Source: Actinernus sp. WN-2022 (taxonomy: Eukaryota > Cnidaria > Anthozoa > Actiniaria > Actinernidae). Taken from it: DNA of 64,000 nt. This document shows positions 20,851 through 31,260 of the stretch, one piece after another. The stretch is taken from NCBI GenBank assembly GCA_030867875.1, contig JAOWCC010000804.1:1-64000 (forward strand), in the 5' to 3' direction. A model generated the notes under the pieces. That model was given only the letters and a program-made list of their open reading frames with translations, was not told the origin of the DNA and did no database searches. Position numbers and translations under genes: made by a program. How positions within the stretch are numbered: the stretch's first letter is position 1; every line of letters begins with the position of its first letter.

Positions 20851-21784
20851 GGCCCGAGTAATTAATTAATTGATATCAATTATTATCAATTGAAACAACT
20901 ATCAATTTTATCAATTAGCTACGTCGTGTAATATAAAAGTGGAAAAATGTTAAAAAAACTAACCGATGGGCGAGAGGCTGCTTTTAATATTTTTTATAAA
21001 TTTATTTGAAGTATGATAAGATAAAAAGAAAAAATATATGCTTGTTACTAAGCCAGTGTTGATAATAAGTTTGCGTGCTGAAGCTAAATACTTCTTAAGG
21101 CTAAATTATATTGTGATTCCCAGACGGTAACATGATCTATATCCAAGCAACCAATAATGTTTTGCGAATGTACTTAATTTCAGCTGGCCAGAAGGAGATA
21201 CATCTTTTCGAGATATACAGTCTAGTCTCGATGTAGTCTGCCTCAAAGCTGGTCGATATTTATACAGATTAAAGATACTCTGCTTATTTCAAGTTGATCG
21301 TGAGAGAAAATTATACATGCAAGTGTTAGAAAAAGCTTTCGAGTCTCTGGCCTCGCTTGTTCAAGTCACTTGAATGACATTCCAGACAAAGCATTGGCTA
21401 ACCATGGCAAGGGAATGTCATTAATAAATCAAGGGCATAAATAGGGACAGTTCAGGCCTTTCTATTTCACTTCAAGAATTAAGCTTCTCAAGAATAACGA
21501 AGAAAAGGACAAGCTAAAGGTGAATTGACTCAAAATAATCATTGCATCAAATACTTCAGAAGTAAATACATGTATATCGTTAAATAGGATTCGAAGAACT
21601 GGTTGTTCTGGTCAGACAAGTGTTCTAGACGGCCGATATTGTTATCTTATATTTTCCATGACGTCGTATACTGATATTCTGTCTGCGTTACCCCTATATC
21701 ACTACAATTTTCGCTAGGATCGCACTCTCCTCAGTTGATCAATTTAAAAACTGTATTGAAATTTCTAAGTATACAATTTTTGCC

Positions 21785-24650
21785 AGCATGTGGAACGGAC
21801 GAGGCCTCATTTAGTTAACGTTTCTCGACGAGTTGTAATACTAGAATCACTAAAGTATAAGATCAAAAAAATTAATAACCTCAAGAGCTTTAAACAAGGG
21901 ACTGGAGTGATGATCAAATTTAGAGAAGGTAATTATTCGCATTGCTTTTTTTTTTGCAAAATAAAAATTGGCTGAAGAGTGGTCTTGTAAGTATTTCCCC
22001 GTATAATTATTCCGTAAATCAAAAAAGGATATATTAAGGCATAGTACAAACTCAAGAAAATGTGTGGTTTTATATAGTGACGAAGTTTAGAGAGGATACC
22101 AATACTTCTTCTGATTTGTTTTGCAATGCATTCAACTAGTTTTTTTTTTCAATTAAGGTTAGAATCAATTAAAATACCAAGATATTTGATACAGAGATCC
22201 CCCTTAAGTTGCTTGTTGTTTATAGAAAGATTAAAATTATGATTCTGTATCTTCTTTTGTGGCGGATGGAAAATGACAAAATTGGATTTTTCTATATTGA
22301 GTGAGAGCATATTAGTACATAACCATGTATGGATATTATTTAATTCAGCATTTATATTTGTTTCTAGTATTGAAATATTTTTATGTTTATAGAACAGATT
22401 TGCATCGTCTGCAAATAAGTGAAAATCAAATAGATCTGAACAACTATGAAAATTATTTATGTATAATAAAAACAACAAGGGACCAAGAACTGATCTCTGT
22501 TGAATTCCGCAACTTACATTGCATTTATCAGATGTTGAATTATTTACAGTAACAACCTGCTGTCGGTCACTATAAGGTATGAAATGAACCAGTCTTTGGC
22601 AATTCCTCGAATACCGTAGTATTCAAGTTTTTAATCAAAATTTGGTGATTCACAGTGTCGAAGGCTTTACTAAAGTCAAGGAATATTCCACAGGAATAGT
22701 TTCGGTCATCAATTGCGTTTTGAATTTTATCAATTATGCAGAGAACAGCACGATCTGTACTGTGCTTAGCTCTGAAGCCAAATTGCTTTTCAAAGAAAAT
22801 ATTGTTTTTTCCTAGGAATATACATGAGTTTTTCGAGGAGCTTATTAAAGACAGAAAGAAGAGAAATAGGTCGATAGTTGCACAGGCAAGTCTGGGATCC
22901 TTTTTTATATACAGGAATGATGTTTGCTAATTTGAAATCATTAGGGATAATACCAGTTGAAAGAGAAGCATTGAATAGTGATTGAAGACCAACTCCAAAG
23001 GTTTTGATATCACAGTTTTTAACATTTTGAGTATGTCAATTGGAATACTGGATGGTCCCGCAGCCTTGCCAGTTTTTAAGTCAGAAATTTCACTTTCAAT
23101 CTCACTACTTGTAGTGGGGAAAATGTATAAACTATTACACATTGGTTTGTTTAGATATTCCATTGGGCTTTTGTATGTACTAGGTATTTCACTTGCTAAT
23201 GCTGGACCATCACTGGCAAAATAATTGTTGCATGCATTTGCAACAAGTTTGGGGTCAGTGATTTCAATATTATTTTCAACAATCTTAATAGACCTCTGAC
23301 TAGTTTGTGGCTTAAAGTGTACTATTTGCTTAATGCCCATCCATATCCTTTTACCGTCCTTAAAGTTATCACAAAAGTATTGATTGTAGTACAGCTTTTT
23401 GCTTATTTTTAGAATATGATTTAATTTACTTCTATAGAACTTAAATTTCATATGATAATAGGTAGATTTTGTTTTAAGAAATTTCTTATATAGACTGTTT
23501 TTAACTTGAATAGATCTTCGTAAAGCACTGGTTATCCAAGGTTTTGATTTAAGCTTTATCTCCCTCCTAGATAATTGTTTAATAGGTATATGTTTATCTA
23601 TTATATTAGAATTTTTTGTATAAAATAAACTGAACATAGCAGATGCATTCCTTTTAGACATAAACACAGATTCCCAGTCAATCAATTGAATCTCATTGAT
23701 CAAGGCTTGTTGGTCAAATTTCGAGTAATCTCTTTTAAATAGTTTAAGATTATAAGGAAGTGTTGCAAATTGATTGAAAATTAAGAAATTGGGCAGGTGA
23801 TCAGTGAGGTCATGTACTATATTGCCACTAATGGTGAAATGCTTAATTGAATTGAAAAAAATATTGTCAATCAATGTTGCTGAATGGTCTGCAATTCTTG
23901 TTGGTTGGAGTATTTGGGGCTGAAAGAAATTTGAACCTAAAGTATTGAGAAAAATATCAGTTGCTGTGTGGGATTCAATCTTTAAAAGATCTATATTAAA
24001 ATCACCCATAATTGTACAATACTTATTTTCTTGGTTGATTCTCTCAACTGTCGAATTCAGATATTCAATATTTTTTTCTAGATTACCATTAGGGTGCCTA
24101 TAAAGAATTCCACATAGCAAATTTGAGTGGCTATCATTATGCACCTCAATCCACAAAACTTCAAAGTCATCAGTAGTGGTAGTAATTTCAGATCTAATGG
24201 CAAAATTCAAACTATTGTTTATGTAGTAAGCAACTCCCCCGGCATTGGAGAGGCTTGGCTGTGAGAGAAACTGATATCCAGGTAAATCAGTGTTGGATAT
24301 AGGAGGCTGGCCATTACTGAAAAAGGAAAATATTAATCAGATAGCATGTCTGCTAAACTATCAAAATTAGCTGATAGGCTCCTAATATTACAATTTATCA
24401 AAGAGAAAGATTGGCCATTTGAAAAACATTCACTGATATCATGGTTATTATGAAAGTCATGAGTACTAAAATTAGAAACCAAAATTATTATCTGAAGGCA
24501 TATTTAGTTCAGCATCTAGGTTAGTCAAGTGAGGGATGTTACTAGGAGAAACAATACTAAGGAATGGGAGTGATTGAGACAATTCACAGACCTTCTCACT
24601 AATATCTGTGGCAGAAGTGCCATTAGGACATTTTATGCAATGCATTGTAA
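21785..24650 (-). pseudogene. LINE ORF2 pseudogene (endonuclease + reverse transcriptase)
   Basis: Minus-strand non-LTR retrotransposon, read 24650 to 21785. The apurinic endonuclease domain starts near 24420 (INCNIRSLSANFD), with GGVAYYINNSLNFA, YRHPNGN, GDFNIDLL, TLIDNIFFN and DLTDHLPNF further on. Reverse transcriptase follows in broken frames: PISLLSVFNKLLEKL-like sequence near 22830, palm motif FHLFADDANLFYKH at 22380-22410, then CIKYLGILIDSNLN. Past an A-rich run at 22140 the thumb region (YYALIYPFLIYGIIIRGNTY) continues in another frame to about 21800. Several frame shifts make it non-functional. It is CR1/L2-like. Confidence 0.9.
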
Positions 24651-25390
24651 GTCATTATTAGTTCTTGGCATAATGTACTTATCTAGACTGCATCTTTTGA
24701 AGATCATATTTGTTCCGAATTAAGTAAGCATGAGTATCCTTGTCTTTTCTAACATTAATTATTTAATTAATTAATTGTTTAATTATTTAATGATTATATT
24801 ATTTCTATGCCGATTATCGTTAGGAATTATTATTATTACAGTTGATTTCCGGTGTTTAAACTTCACCGGGGAGAACAGCAGTTTGTTGTGCCAGGAATCT
24901 TAAGAAAATGTCGGGAATTGGTATATATAGGCTCAGGGAATTTACCGGGAGATCGTTGACATGTCGGGACAAAATGAAAATAAATCGCGACAACTTTTGA
25001 GTTACACACCACAGCTCAAACAGGATTCAGTCGCACGATAGCCCCAAAACTACAAAATATATTCATCTAACACCTTGGCACTTTTATCACCCAGTAATCT
25101 ATTTTTCCTGCCAAAGTGCTACTGTAGGTTCTCTTCTAATACACTTCCTTAACTGAGCGGAGCAGCATTCACTACCTGTTAGGTATACTAGTTGTTATTA
25201 TTATTAAAGAGAAGCTTAGAGATTATATGTATTTATGGAACTTTTGCCGAAATCATTAAACAACTCGATTCTCTGCTCATATTTAAAGAGGGCGCACTCA
25301 AGCCAGCCATCTTTTTCGAGATTCTCGTTTTAAATCAGTTATAAAGGCAGCCTCGGCGTTTTTATAGACACACAAGGCACGCGTACTAAC
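24651..25390. other. Receptor intron, unassigned
   Basis: AT-rich sequence between the LINE and exon 2. I see no gene or element. Confidence 0.4.
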
Positions 25391-25554
25391 CATATCGATG
25401 ATCTGATGCAAAGAGATACCAAACTTGACGGTAATCGTGTGCTGTTTTTGAAGCACAGGTCTTAGCTCAGGTTTGTATCCAGTGAACAGGGCATTCATCA
25501 AGCGATATTCATCTCTATCTACTACCGCTGATATTGGAAGTCCGTGGTCAACAC
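25391..25554 (-). CDS. Nicotinic receptor exon 2: N-terminal helix and first strands
   Basis: 164-nt exon, acceptor TTGTCTCAAAAAG ending at 25555 and donor ATG/GTTAGT at 25390. The phase-1 end of exon 1 plus this exon gives 78 whole codons. The protein reads CVDHGLPISAVV, then DEYRLMNALFTGYKPELRPV (the N-terminal alpha helix and the Y-P-x-x-RPV motif of the family), then ITVKFGISLHQIIDM, the first beta strands. Each is a conserved landmark of nicotinic subunits. Confidence 0.95.
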
Positions 25555-25892
25555 CTTTTTGAGACAAGAAAATACGGAGAGTTATCAAATGGTAATTAAG
25601 AAGGACAAAATAATTGCAAAAATATAATTAAATAATGGAAATGATAATGGTATCGAAATATGTACATAGAAAAATGGAGCCCAGTTCAATTTGAAATTGC
25701 TAACTGGTTTTCTACCCTCAACTCGCATCACAGCAAGTAAAGCATTTCTGAACCGCTTTCTTTAAAAAATAACCATATATTATACATATATTTGCTTTCC
25801 AAAACCGTTAATCTCATACATAAATTAAATTAAATTAAATACATAACATCAGGCTATTTTCCAAACTAGAAAATAAAATGTTCAAAACGTAA

Positions 25893-26356
25893 GGGAATCG
25901 TCACATATCGATTTTTCCACGAGAAACGTCCAGCGAAGTTTTGGGGTGGGGGTTTGACCTGTGACGTTTCTCCGTGGAAAAATCGATAGTTTTCAGAAAC
26001 ATCACCTCACATATCTCCGCGGCGATATGTAAAGACTCCTGAAGAGAAATGGCAGATTGCGGTTGCCCCACAGCCGGCTAAGTTTTTGAGAACTCACCGA
26101 CATAGATAGTAGTGAATTCAAAGGTTTCACGATGAATTCGACGTTCCAGTTCCCACCAAATGGGACCCAGAGGTTGTGACAAGTTGTTTAAGTTGGAATA
26201 AAAAGGCGGACATGAATGAAAAGAGGTAGTGTATGACTTTTGAAAAAAGAAATCATTAAACCGCTCTGACGTTTCTTAGGGGGTGGGGGGGGCGGAGGGG
26301 TTGAAAAAGAAACTTCGCTGGACGTTTCTCGTGGAAAATCAATATGTGACGCTTCC
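25893..26356. mobile_element. MITE with about 50-bp inverted termini in receptor intron 1
   Basis: The left terminus contains CGTCACATATCGATTTTTCC followed by ACGAGAAACGTCCAGCGAAG. The right terminus (26307-26356) is the reverse complement with few changes. A partial internal inverse (CGTTTCTCCGTGGAAAAATCG at 25965) and G-rich runs lie inside. There is no coding sequence. Confidence 0.82.
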
Positions 26357-26468
26357 ATAAGGTAGTACTCATTTCCTTTGGTAATAACAGACGTTTTAAC
26401 TATTAATAATATGAATATTAAATTATAATTTTAACCCAAGTTAAGAATCAAAGCTCAATTGTACTTAC

Positions 26469-26538
26469 ATATGCCTGAAGAAGTCAATATGAACAGCAAG
26501 GCGAAGAAATAGAGGATGTATCGAGCTACTATTACCAT
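26469..26538 (-). CDS. Nicotinic receptor exon 1: signal peptide
   Basis: ATG at 26538 with a purine at -3. The 70-nt exon encodes MVIVARYILYFFALLFILTS followed by SGI, a textbook signal peptide with a short basic start, a hydrophobic core and small residues at the end. The donor is CATAT/GTAAGT at 26468. The exon leaves in phase 1, which fits exon 2 exactly. It is the most upstream coding exon I can place, so the promoter should lie at higher coordinates. No TATA-like element is obvious nearby. Confidence 0.9.
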
Positions 26539-28035
26539 CTGGATACGAAGTGTAGATCAGTCTTCAAAGGTCTCAAATAAAATGGCTTGAAAGGTTGTTT
26601 TTCTAATACTTATCGTAGCAGCTTATATGTCGCTTCCCTGCAGAGTGAAATGAAAATAACACAACGGGTGAGAACTAAGGGTTTTTCGAGAGCTGTAAAT
26701 ACTTGAAGAAGACTTTTGTCATGGTGACGGTCAATGCAGTTTCTAAGCCAATGTCAAATAACTACAACGGCCTTTAATCACCTACCATGAGAGTAATAAA
26801 TTAGCACAGCCAGAGAAGACGGCCGCCTGTTATCGCTCCCCAGCTATAATCTTCTCAGGCTAATAAATTAGCAGAAACCTATTCTACAAAGAACCTAATT
26901 TTTACAAAGAACTGATAATGGTGTCAGTCTCATTATAGAGCCTGCCACCGAAACGGTGTTAAATTCCAGCCGAGATATACGCGTTCAGTTAGGTTATTCT
27001 TGGTTTGCAATGACGTCACACACAATTATTTTTGATTCCCAAATGAAATAAAATGTTTTTGAGCTTGAAGATAGATCAAAAATATATATCTGGGCACAAT
27101 TTTGAAGCAGAAGAGCATTTAGTTTATGAGTTATGGGCGAAGAAATATGAGAAGTTGTTATCGTAAATGTATGGGACGGCCATTTGAAGCACCAACTAAG
27201 ATGATCGCCAAAATATTTCATCCATTTCATTTGGTTTCACTAAGAGTCTCATTAAACTGAACTTCTAAACGTTTATAAAGCCCAAAACCATTAATTCGGC
27301 ACAAACCTGTTGTTTTAATTTCGTTACTAGTCTGAAACACGTGTCGCGAATTCTGCCTCCCTAAACCCGCACACAATTCACTTTTGGGTTCGTTTTAAAG
27401 CAGATTTATTCACCAGGTTTGATTCACAAGTCTCTTACAATCCCTCGCGTTTCGAATACCATACTCCTTTTTACTACAATCACTTATCACTTGATCATAT
27501 TACTATTATTATTATTATTATATTATTATTACGTGTTCCTTTACTTTGTTATCTTGACGTCAATCACGGATCATTTTGCTTTAAATGTCTTATTATGGCT
27601 AGTCTCCGACACACGTGAAGGTCACTCATTAATTGGTACACAATTCAAACCATTCTGTAACTCGCATCGTAAGCAAAACATCGTATTGACCTGAAATTTC
27701 GTCTAACTAAAGGAATTTAACCAAGGACATCTACATAATGTTAAAGAAATAGCTTTATAGGATTTAGAGTTTAGAATTTAGGTTTTTGATGATACTGTTA
27801 TGACGTCACGTGCAAACGAGCACTCCCCTAAACTTAGGATGAGAGCTTACAATTAGAGCGTGCGTTGTATCTGGAAAACTAGCATTTAAGGCCAGAACCA
27901 AACTGTGAGACCCTCCAATTCGTAGTTCTTGAGAGGTAACCAAACCTTAGCCTCGGATGGAGGCTGGAGTTGACCCTGCACTGATACAAACCCTATATAG
28001 CTACTATGAATATGGATATGTTTTGATTATCATGC
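26539..28035. other. Upstream flank of the receptor gene
   Basis: It contains the presumed 5' untranslated region and promoter of the receptor, an ATT microsatellite (27503-27530) and no recognisable gene. A 91-codon plus-strand frame at 27419-27694 is largely simple-sequence-derived. Confidence 0.4.
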
Positions 28036-28057
28036 CAGGAGCCATAATGGGCTCCTG
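28036..28057. mobile_element. 22-bp relic of the CAGGAGCC family
   Basis: A near-palindrome made of the two element ends and nothing else: CAGGAGCC at the left, GGCTCCTG at the right, six bases between. The flanks are ATCATGC (28029-28035) and ATCATCC (28058-28064), matching at 6 of 7 positions. This is consistent with the 7-bp duplication seen for the complete copies. Confidence 0.65.
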
Positions 28058-28429
28058 ATCATCCTAACTATTATACCCCCTAAGTCAAACTCCTATTTTA
28101 TGCCGCGTCATTTGCTAGTTATAAAGAGATCGAGAGCTCTGCATGGCGTCGCACTAGTTTGCTGAAATATTGAACAAAGAGAATTATATCCAATCTCAGT
28201 TTGGAATAAATATGGCCACTACTGTGACGGTTTTATTTCAACAAATGTCAACGACAATAATGTCCTATACAATAAACAATTGTTACAGCAGAACACCCGC
28301 CAGAAGCCACAAATTGTGGCAACCAAGACACCAAGCAGAACTCGCGATGGATGCGCCTGATCCAACTTTCGACACGTGTATGGGAAAAACTACTAACTAA
28401 AATGTAACAACAGGTTTAACAAATATTAC

Positions 28430-28735
28430 AAATCGTACTAAATTAGCAAAGTAGCAGCACATGCTGACCTACTTAACCTTGCGACACGTTAGTTTAACTA
28501 ATGTAAAAAACATGTCACGAATATAACCCATTTAGCAAAGTAGCAGCACCGGCTGACCGCAAATAATACGTGTACTGCTCGATTACAGCACATGCCTGAC
28601 TAATCGGGCAGTATTCGCATCTTAAAGAAACACGAACCGACGCCATTTAATACCATCAATGTCCCAATTAAGCTTACGAGCCACGTAATTGAGGGCAATC
28701 AATGCAATAGCAGCACATGTCTGACCTACAAAATT
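28430..28735. repeat. Dispersed direct repeats TTAGCAAAGTAGCAGCAC
   Basis: TTAGCAAAGTAGCAGCAC followed by a GCTGACC-type end occurs near 28443 and 28530. Shorter forms (CAGCACATGCCTGAC, CAGCACATGTCTGACC) are near 28586 and 28711. They sit just beyond the 3' end of the tyrosine recombinase frame and could be subterminal repeats of that element. Confidence 0.55.
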
Positions 28736-28768
28736 GTTCCTTTCTACTTGATATACATCTATCTGATA

Positions 28769-29109
28769 TCAATTTGCGTACAGAGTTTCGGATCTGATGT
28801 AAAGTTTAATGCGTCAGATTTCCAGCGACCAAGAGTGCGTAACTGCGCATCCGAGAGACCATTGTCGGCGGTGTGACAAGCTGCCCCAATTCGGAAGCTA
28901 CGGCTTTTGTACCTGCTTGTGTCCAGACTACAAAATATCAAGCCACGGTTCAGCTCGGTATTAAAACGGCTAACCGTAACGGAGCTGTCGAGATAACAGA
29001 ATAGTGGCCCGGGCTTGGTTCCTCTAACTTTACAATAGTCTATTAGACCTTGTACAGGACAAAAGGGCAAAGAATCCTCCCGAGCAATGTGTATATCAAA
29101 AGGCCATAT
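28769..29109 (-). pseudogene. Tyrosine recombinase C-terminal exon (mobile element), frameshifted
   Basis: Minus-strand frame beginning after a likely acceptor (CTTCTGATTAG at 29110) with IHIAREDSLPFCPVQGLIDY, then GPLFCYLDSS, then the catalytic block KSRSFRIGAACHTADNGLSD and QLRTLGRWKSDA. The S-x-R-x-G core and the following LGRW are hallmarks of the His-x-x-Arg region of tyrosine recombinases as found in mobile elements. Right after GRWKSDA the frame is off by one. In the shifted frame the next residues are LYIRSETLYAN and a stop, so the tyrosine nucleophile (codon at 28799-28801) is still encoded but out of frame. An SGNH-like gene lies upstream on the same strand. Confidence 0.8.
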
Positions 29110-29454
29110 CTAATCAGAAGAAGGCATATCTAATCGATAATACTAAAAGACTAAAGGTCAGAAGCATGCTAATAATCGACAGCTGTCGCGCGCTAAGTTT
29201 CGCCATGTCTTTTAGTGAGGCAACGCCAAAATGCTAGTATTACGAAAGTAAATACCTCGACATAGTTGGTATACAGTGATTTAAAATTACTTTTGGTTAT
29301 AACAATGGTCAAGCCAAGTTCCCCAAAAACCAAGTGCATGGTCAGTAACCGAGCGCAATAGAGCACACCGTTAACCAGTAGGTGGCCGAAATGGGCTGTA
29401 CACTCCTGTGGTTTCTACCAGCGGCACTAAACGAGTCTTAAATGCCATGGCCAG

Positions 29455-29640
29455 TGTATCATAGTGTACAACCAATGCCGTGCAATTATTTGGCCACGAC
29501 TTACTAAAGGGTTGACACAGTACCATAGTATCACAGAGTACAACCAATGCCGCGCCATTAGTTGGCAACGACTTACTAAAGGTTGACACAGTACATACAA
29601 TAGTATACATGCAGCCAATAACGCTGTACTCAAGATAAAC
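29455..29640. repeat. About 70-bp tandem duplication
   Basis: GTACAACCAATGCCG, then GACTTACTAAAGG and TTGACACAGTAC occur twice, near 29463 and 29537. A 134-codon minus-strand frame spans them but has no recognisable content. Confidence 0.7.
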
Positions 29641-29980
29641 TTGGCAGTGACTAAACATGTTATACAAATGGCTGGCACCAATATAAATTATATAACATCT
29701 GGCAAGGCTATAGGCAATCATTATACACGGGAACTGGCGACAAAACAAATACACAGTAGCCAAATATTGAAACACGTGTTGTCGTCACTAGCCGTCATCA
29801 GCACTAAAGGCTAGATCGCATAGATTTTAGCATTGCCCATCTAAGACTGCGGTAAAGCTTATGTTGTCCACTACTATTGAGGTGGACTCCATCCCAGGCA
29901 AGAAAAACATTACACGCCCTCCAAAATCCCTTATGGCCCCAAAACATAGCATAAGGGATGAGCTCTAAGACCACCCTTAG

Positions 29981-30390
29981 TTACCTGGTCAAAAGGCCCA
30001 CGTTCATGTTAAATTCCTCCGCTGAATCGCGGCGAATAGTCTGGCACACACAAATGAATTTGACGTTGTATTCACCATGTAATAGGCGCACAAGGTCCTC
30101 AAGATCAGAACCGACTATCTGAGGCGAGCGCTGCATAAGATCATTCGCCCCAAACTGAATGATAGCTATATATGGGGAGAACTCCAGACCTCCACCACGG
30201 AGAGATCGTACTGGATGGTTTTGTCCACGGTACGCCCTCCGACGCCATGCCATTTGATAACATGTGGTTCCGAAATGTGCAAATTTACATCGTACTCGGT
30301 AGGATTGCGGCTAATGAACTGATGCAGACAGCGTATAAAAGAATGACCGAGAATCAAAACGCGCGGTGCAGCCATGACTATGTCACACAA
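29981..30390 (-). pseudogene. SGNH-hydrolase-like frame associated with the recombinase
   Basis: Two overlapping minus-strand frames make one SGNH/GDSL-like domain broken by a one-base shift near 30175. The first gives MAAPRVLILGHSFIRCLHQF (block I, GHS with the candidate serine) and WHGVGGRTVDK. The second gives YIAIIQFGANDLMQ (block III, G-x-ND) and KFICVCQTIRRD. This type of domain occurs as an accessory in some tyrosine-recombinase retroelements (Ngaro group). Here no reverse transcriptase is seen between it and the recombinase, so the link is inference. The frame ends at a CAG/GTAACT that could be a splice donor. Confidence 0.6.
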
Positions 30391-30781
30391 ACTTATCAGA
30401 GGAACAATAAACTACTAATATTAAGTAAAACTAACAAAAAGGAGTGGAAAGTAAAACTTGCCTGAAAATGTTCGCCTTAGGTATCTAGAAATAATGTTGG
30501 CGCAAAGCTGGTCAGAGTAGGAAGGGCCGCCTGTATGGCGGAACGTGCTCTTAACCTATAGATGGGAACGCCCCCTTCCTCTGATTGGTAACATAATTAC
30601 AATAGCTATCCCTGCCCTATCCTGCATACTATCATGTGACACTTCCTTGACATAAAATCACATTACTCTTATCGTAATGTTTATTTTTCGATTGGGCAAA
30701 TCACGTGACGCGTCTCAAAACAACTCCCGACCCTTAAATTTGTGGCGCGTTCAGAAACCATTGACCTTATTCATAAATACT

Positions 30782-30935
30782 AAGGCTAACTCGAGAACTT
30801 CACAGTTTATTTAGCCTCCAGGCTCAAATATTACTTAATCTGTATTGCCCATCACATTGTATATATATTAGTTATTTTCTTTTCATATTGTATATGTCAT
30901 TATAAGAGCAATAAAGATTGACAGATTGATTGAAT
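30782..30935 (+). repeat. Retroposon 3' tail, second copy of the 3243-3417 family
   Basis: GGCTAACTCGAGAACTTCAC and CCAGGCTCAAATATTAC match 3243-3297. The segment ends with AATAAAGATTGACAGATTGA, i.e. a short GATTGA-type repeat in place of the ATTGT repeat of the other copy. Confidence 0.6.
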
Positions 30936-31135
30936 GATAACTCAAAGCGAGGCCAGTTGTCACAGGAAGAGAAATATACAATCGATGGCAGGAAATAACG
31001 TTCTTACGATGCAAAAGAATACGAGTGCGGTACGACAGAAACTTAGACATCTCTGACCGACTCCAATGTTGCGATCTCTGGGCCAACTGGCCTCGCTCTG
31101 ATACCATCAGTTACCAGACTTCTTTCCGTGCGGGC

Positions 31136-31260
31136 ATAATAATAATAATAATCAACTTTATTTATAGAGGGTAGACACATAACAGTATTACAACTGAAAA
31201 ACAAGTGGCCCTCCTACAATTAATATCATAAAATATAAAAACTGTGAATAACAATTACAA
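31136..31260 (-). repeat. Retroposon 3' tail ending in (ATT)n, minus strand
   Basis: On the minus strand the sequence ends TATAAATAAAGTTGATT followed by ATT units. It is the same arrangement as other LINE tails in the window. No protein-coding part is attached. Confidence 0.45.

Larger units (their letters stand above)
9215..25390. other. 16-kb receptor intron hosting most of the mobile DNA
   Basis: The span between the exons ending at 25391 and starting at 9214. The conserved 45-nt third exon should lie here. I searched by eye for a minus-strand donor preceded by a W-L motif and found none that also kept the frame. The contents are listed separately: LINE copies, MITEs, long inverted repeats and minisatellites. 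Stretches with no recognisable content include 9215-10110, 12840-13330, 16520-17290 and 20860-21780. Confidence 0.6.

Noticed and set aside
29371..29775. 134-codon minus-strand frame between recombinase and hydrolase
   Set aside because: It spans a tandem duplication, has Cys/Leu-rich random composition and no motif; not counted as a gene.
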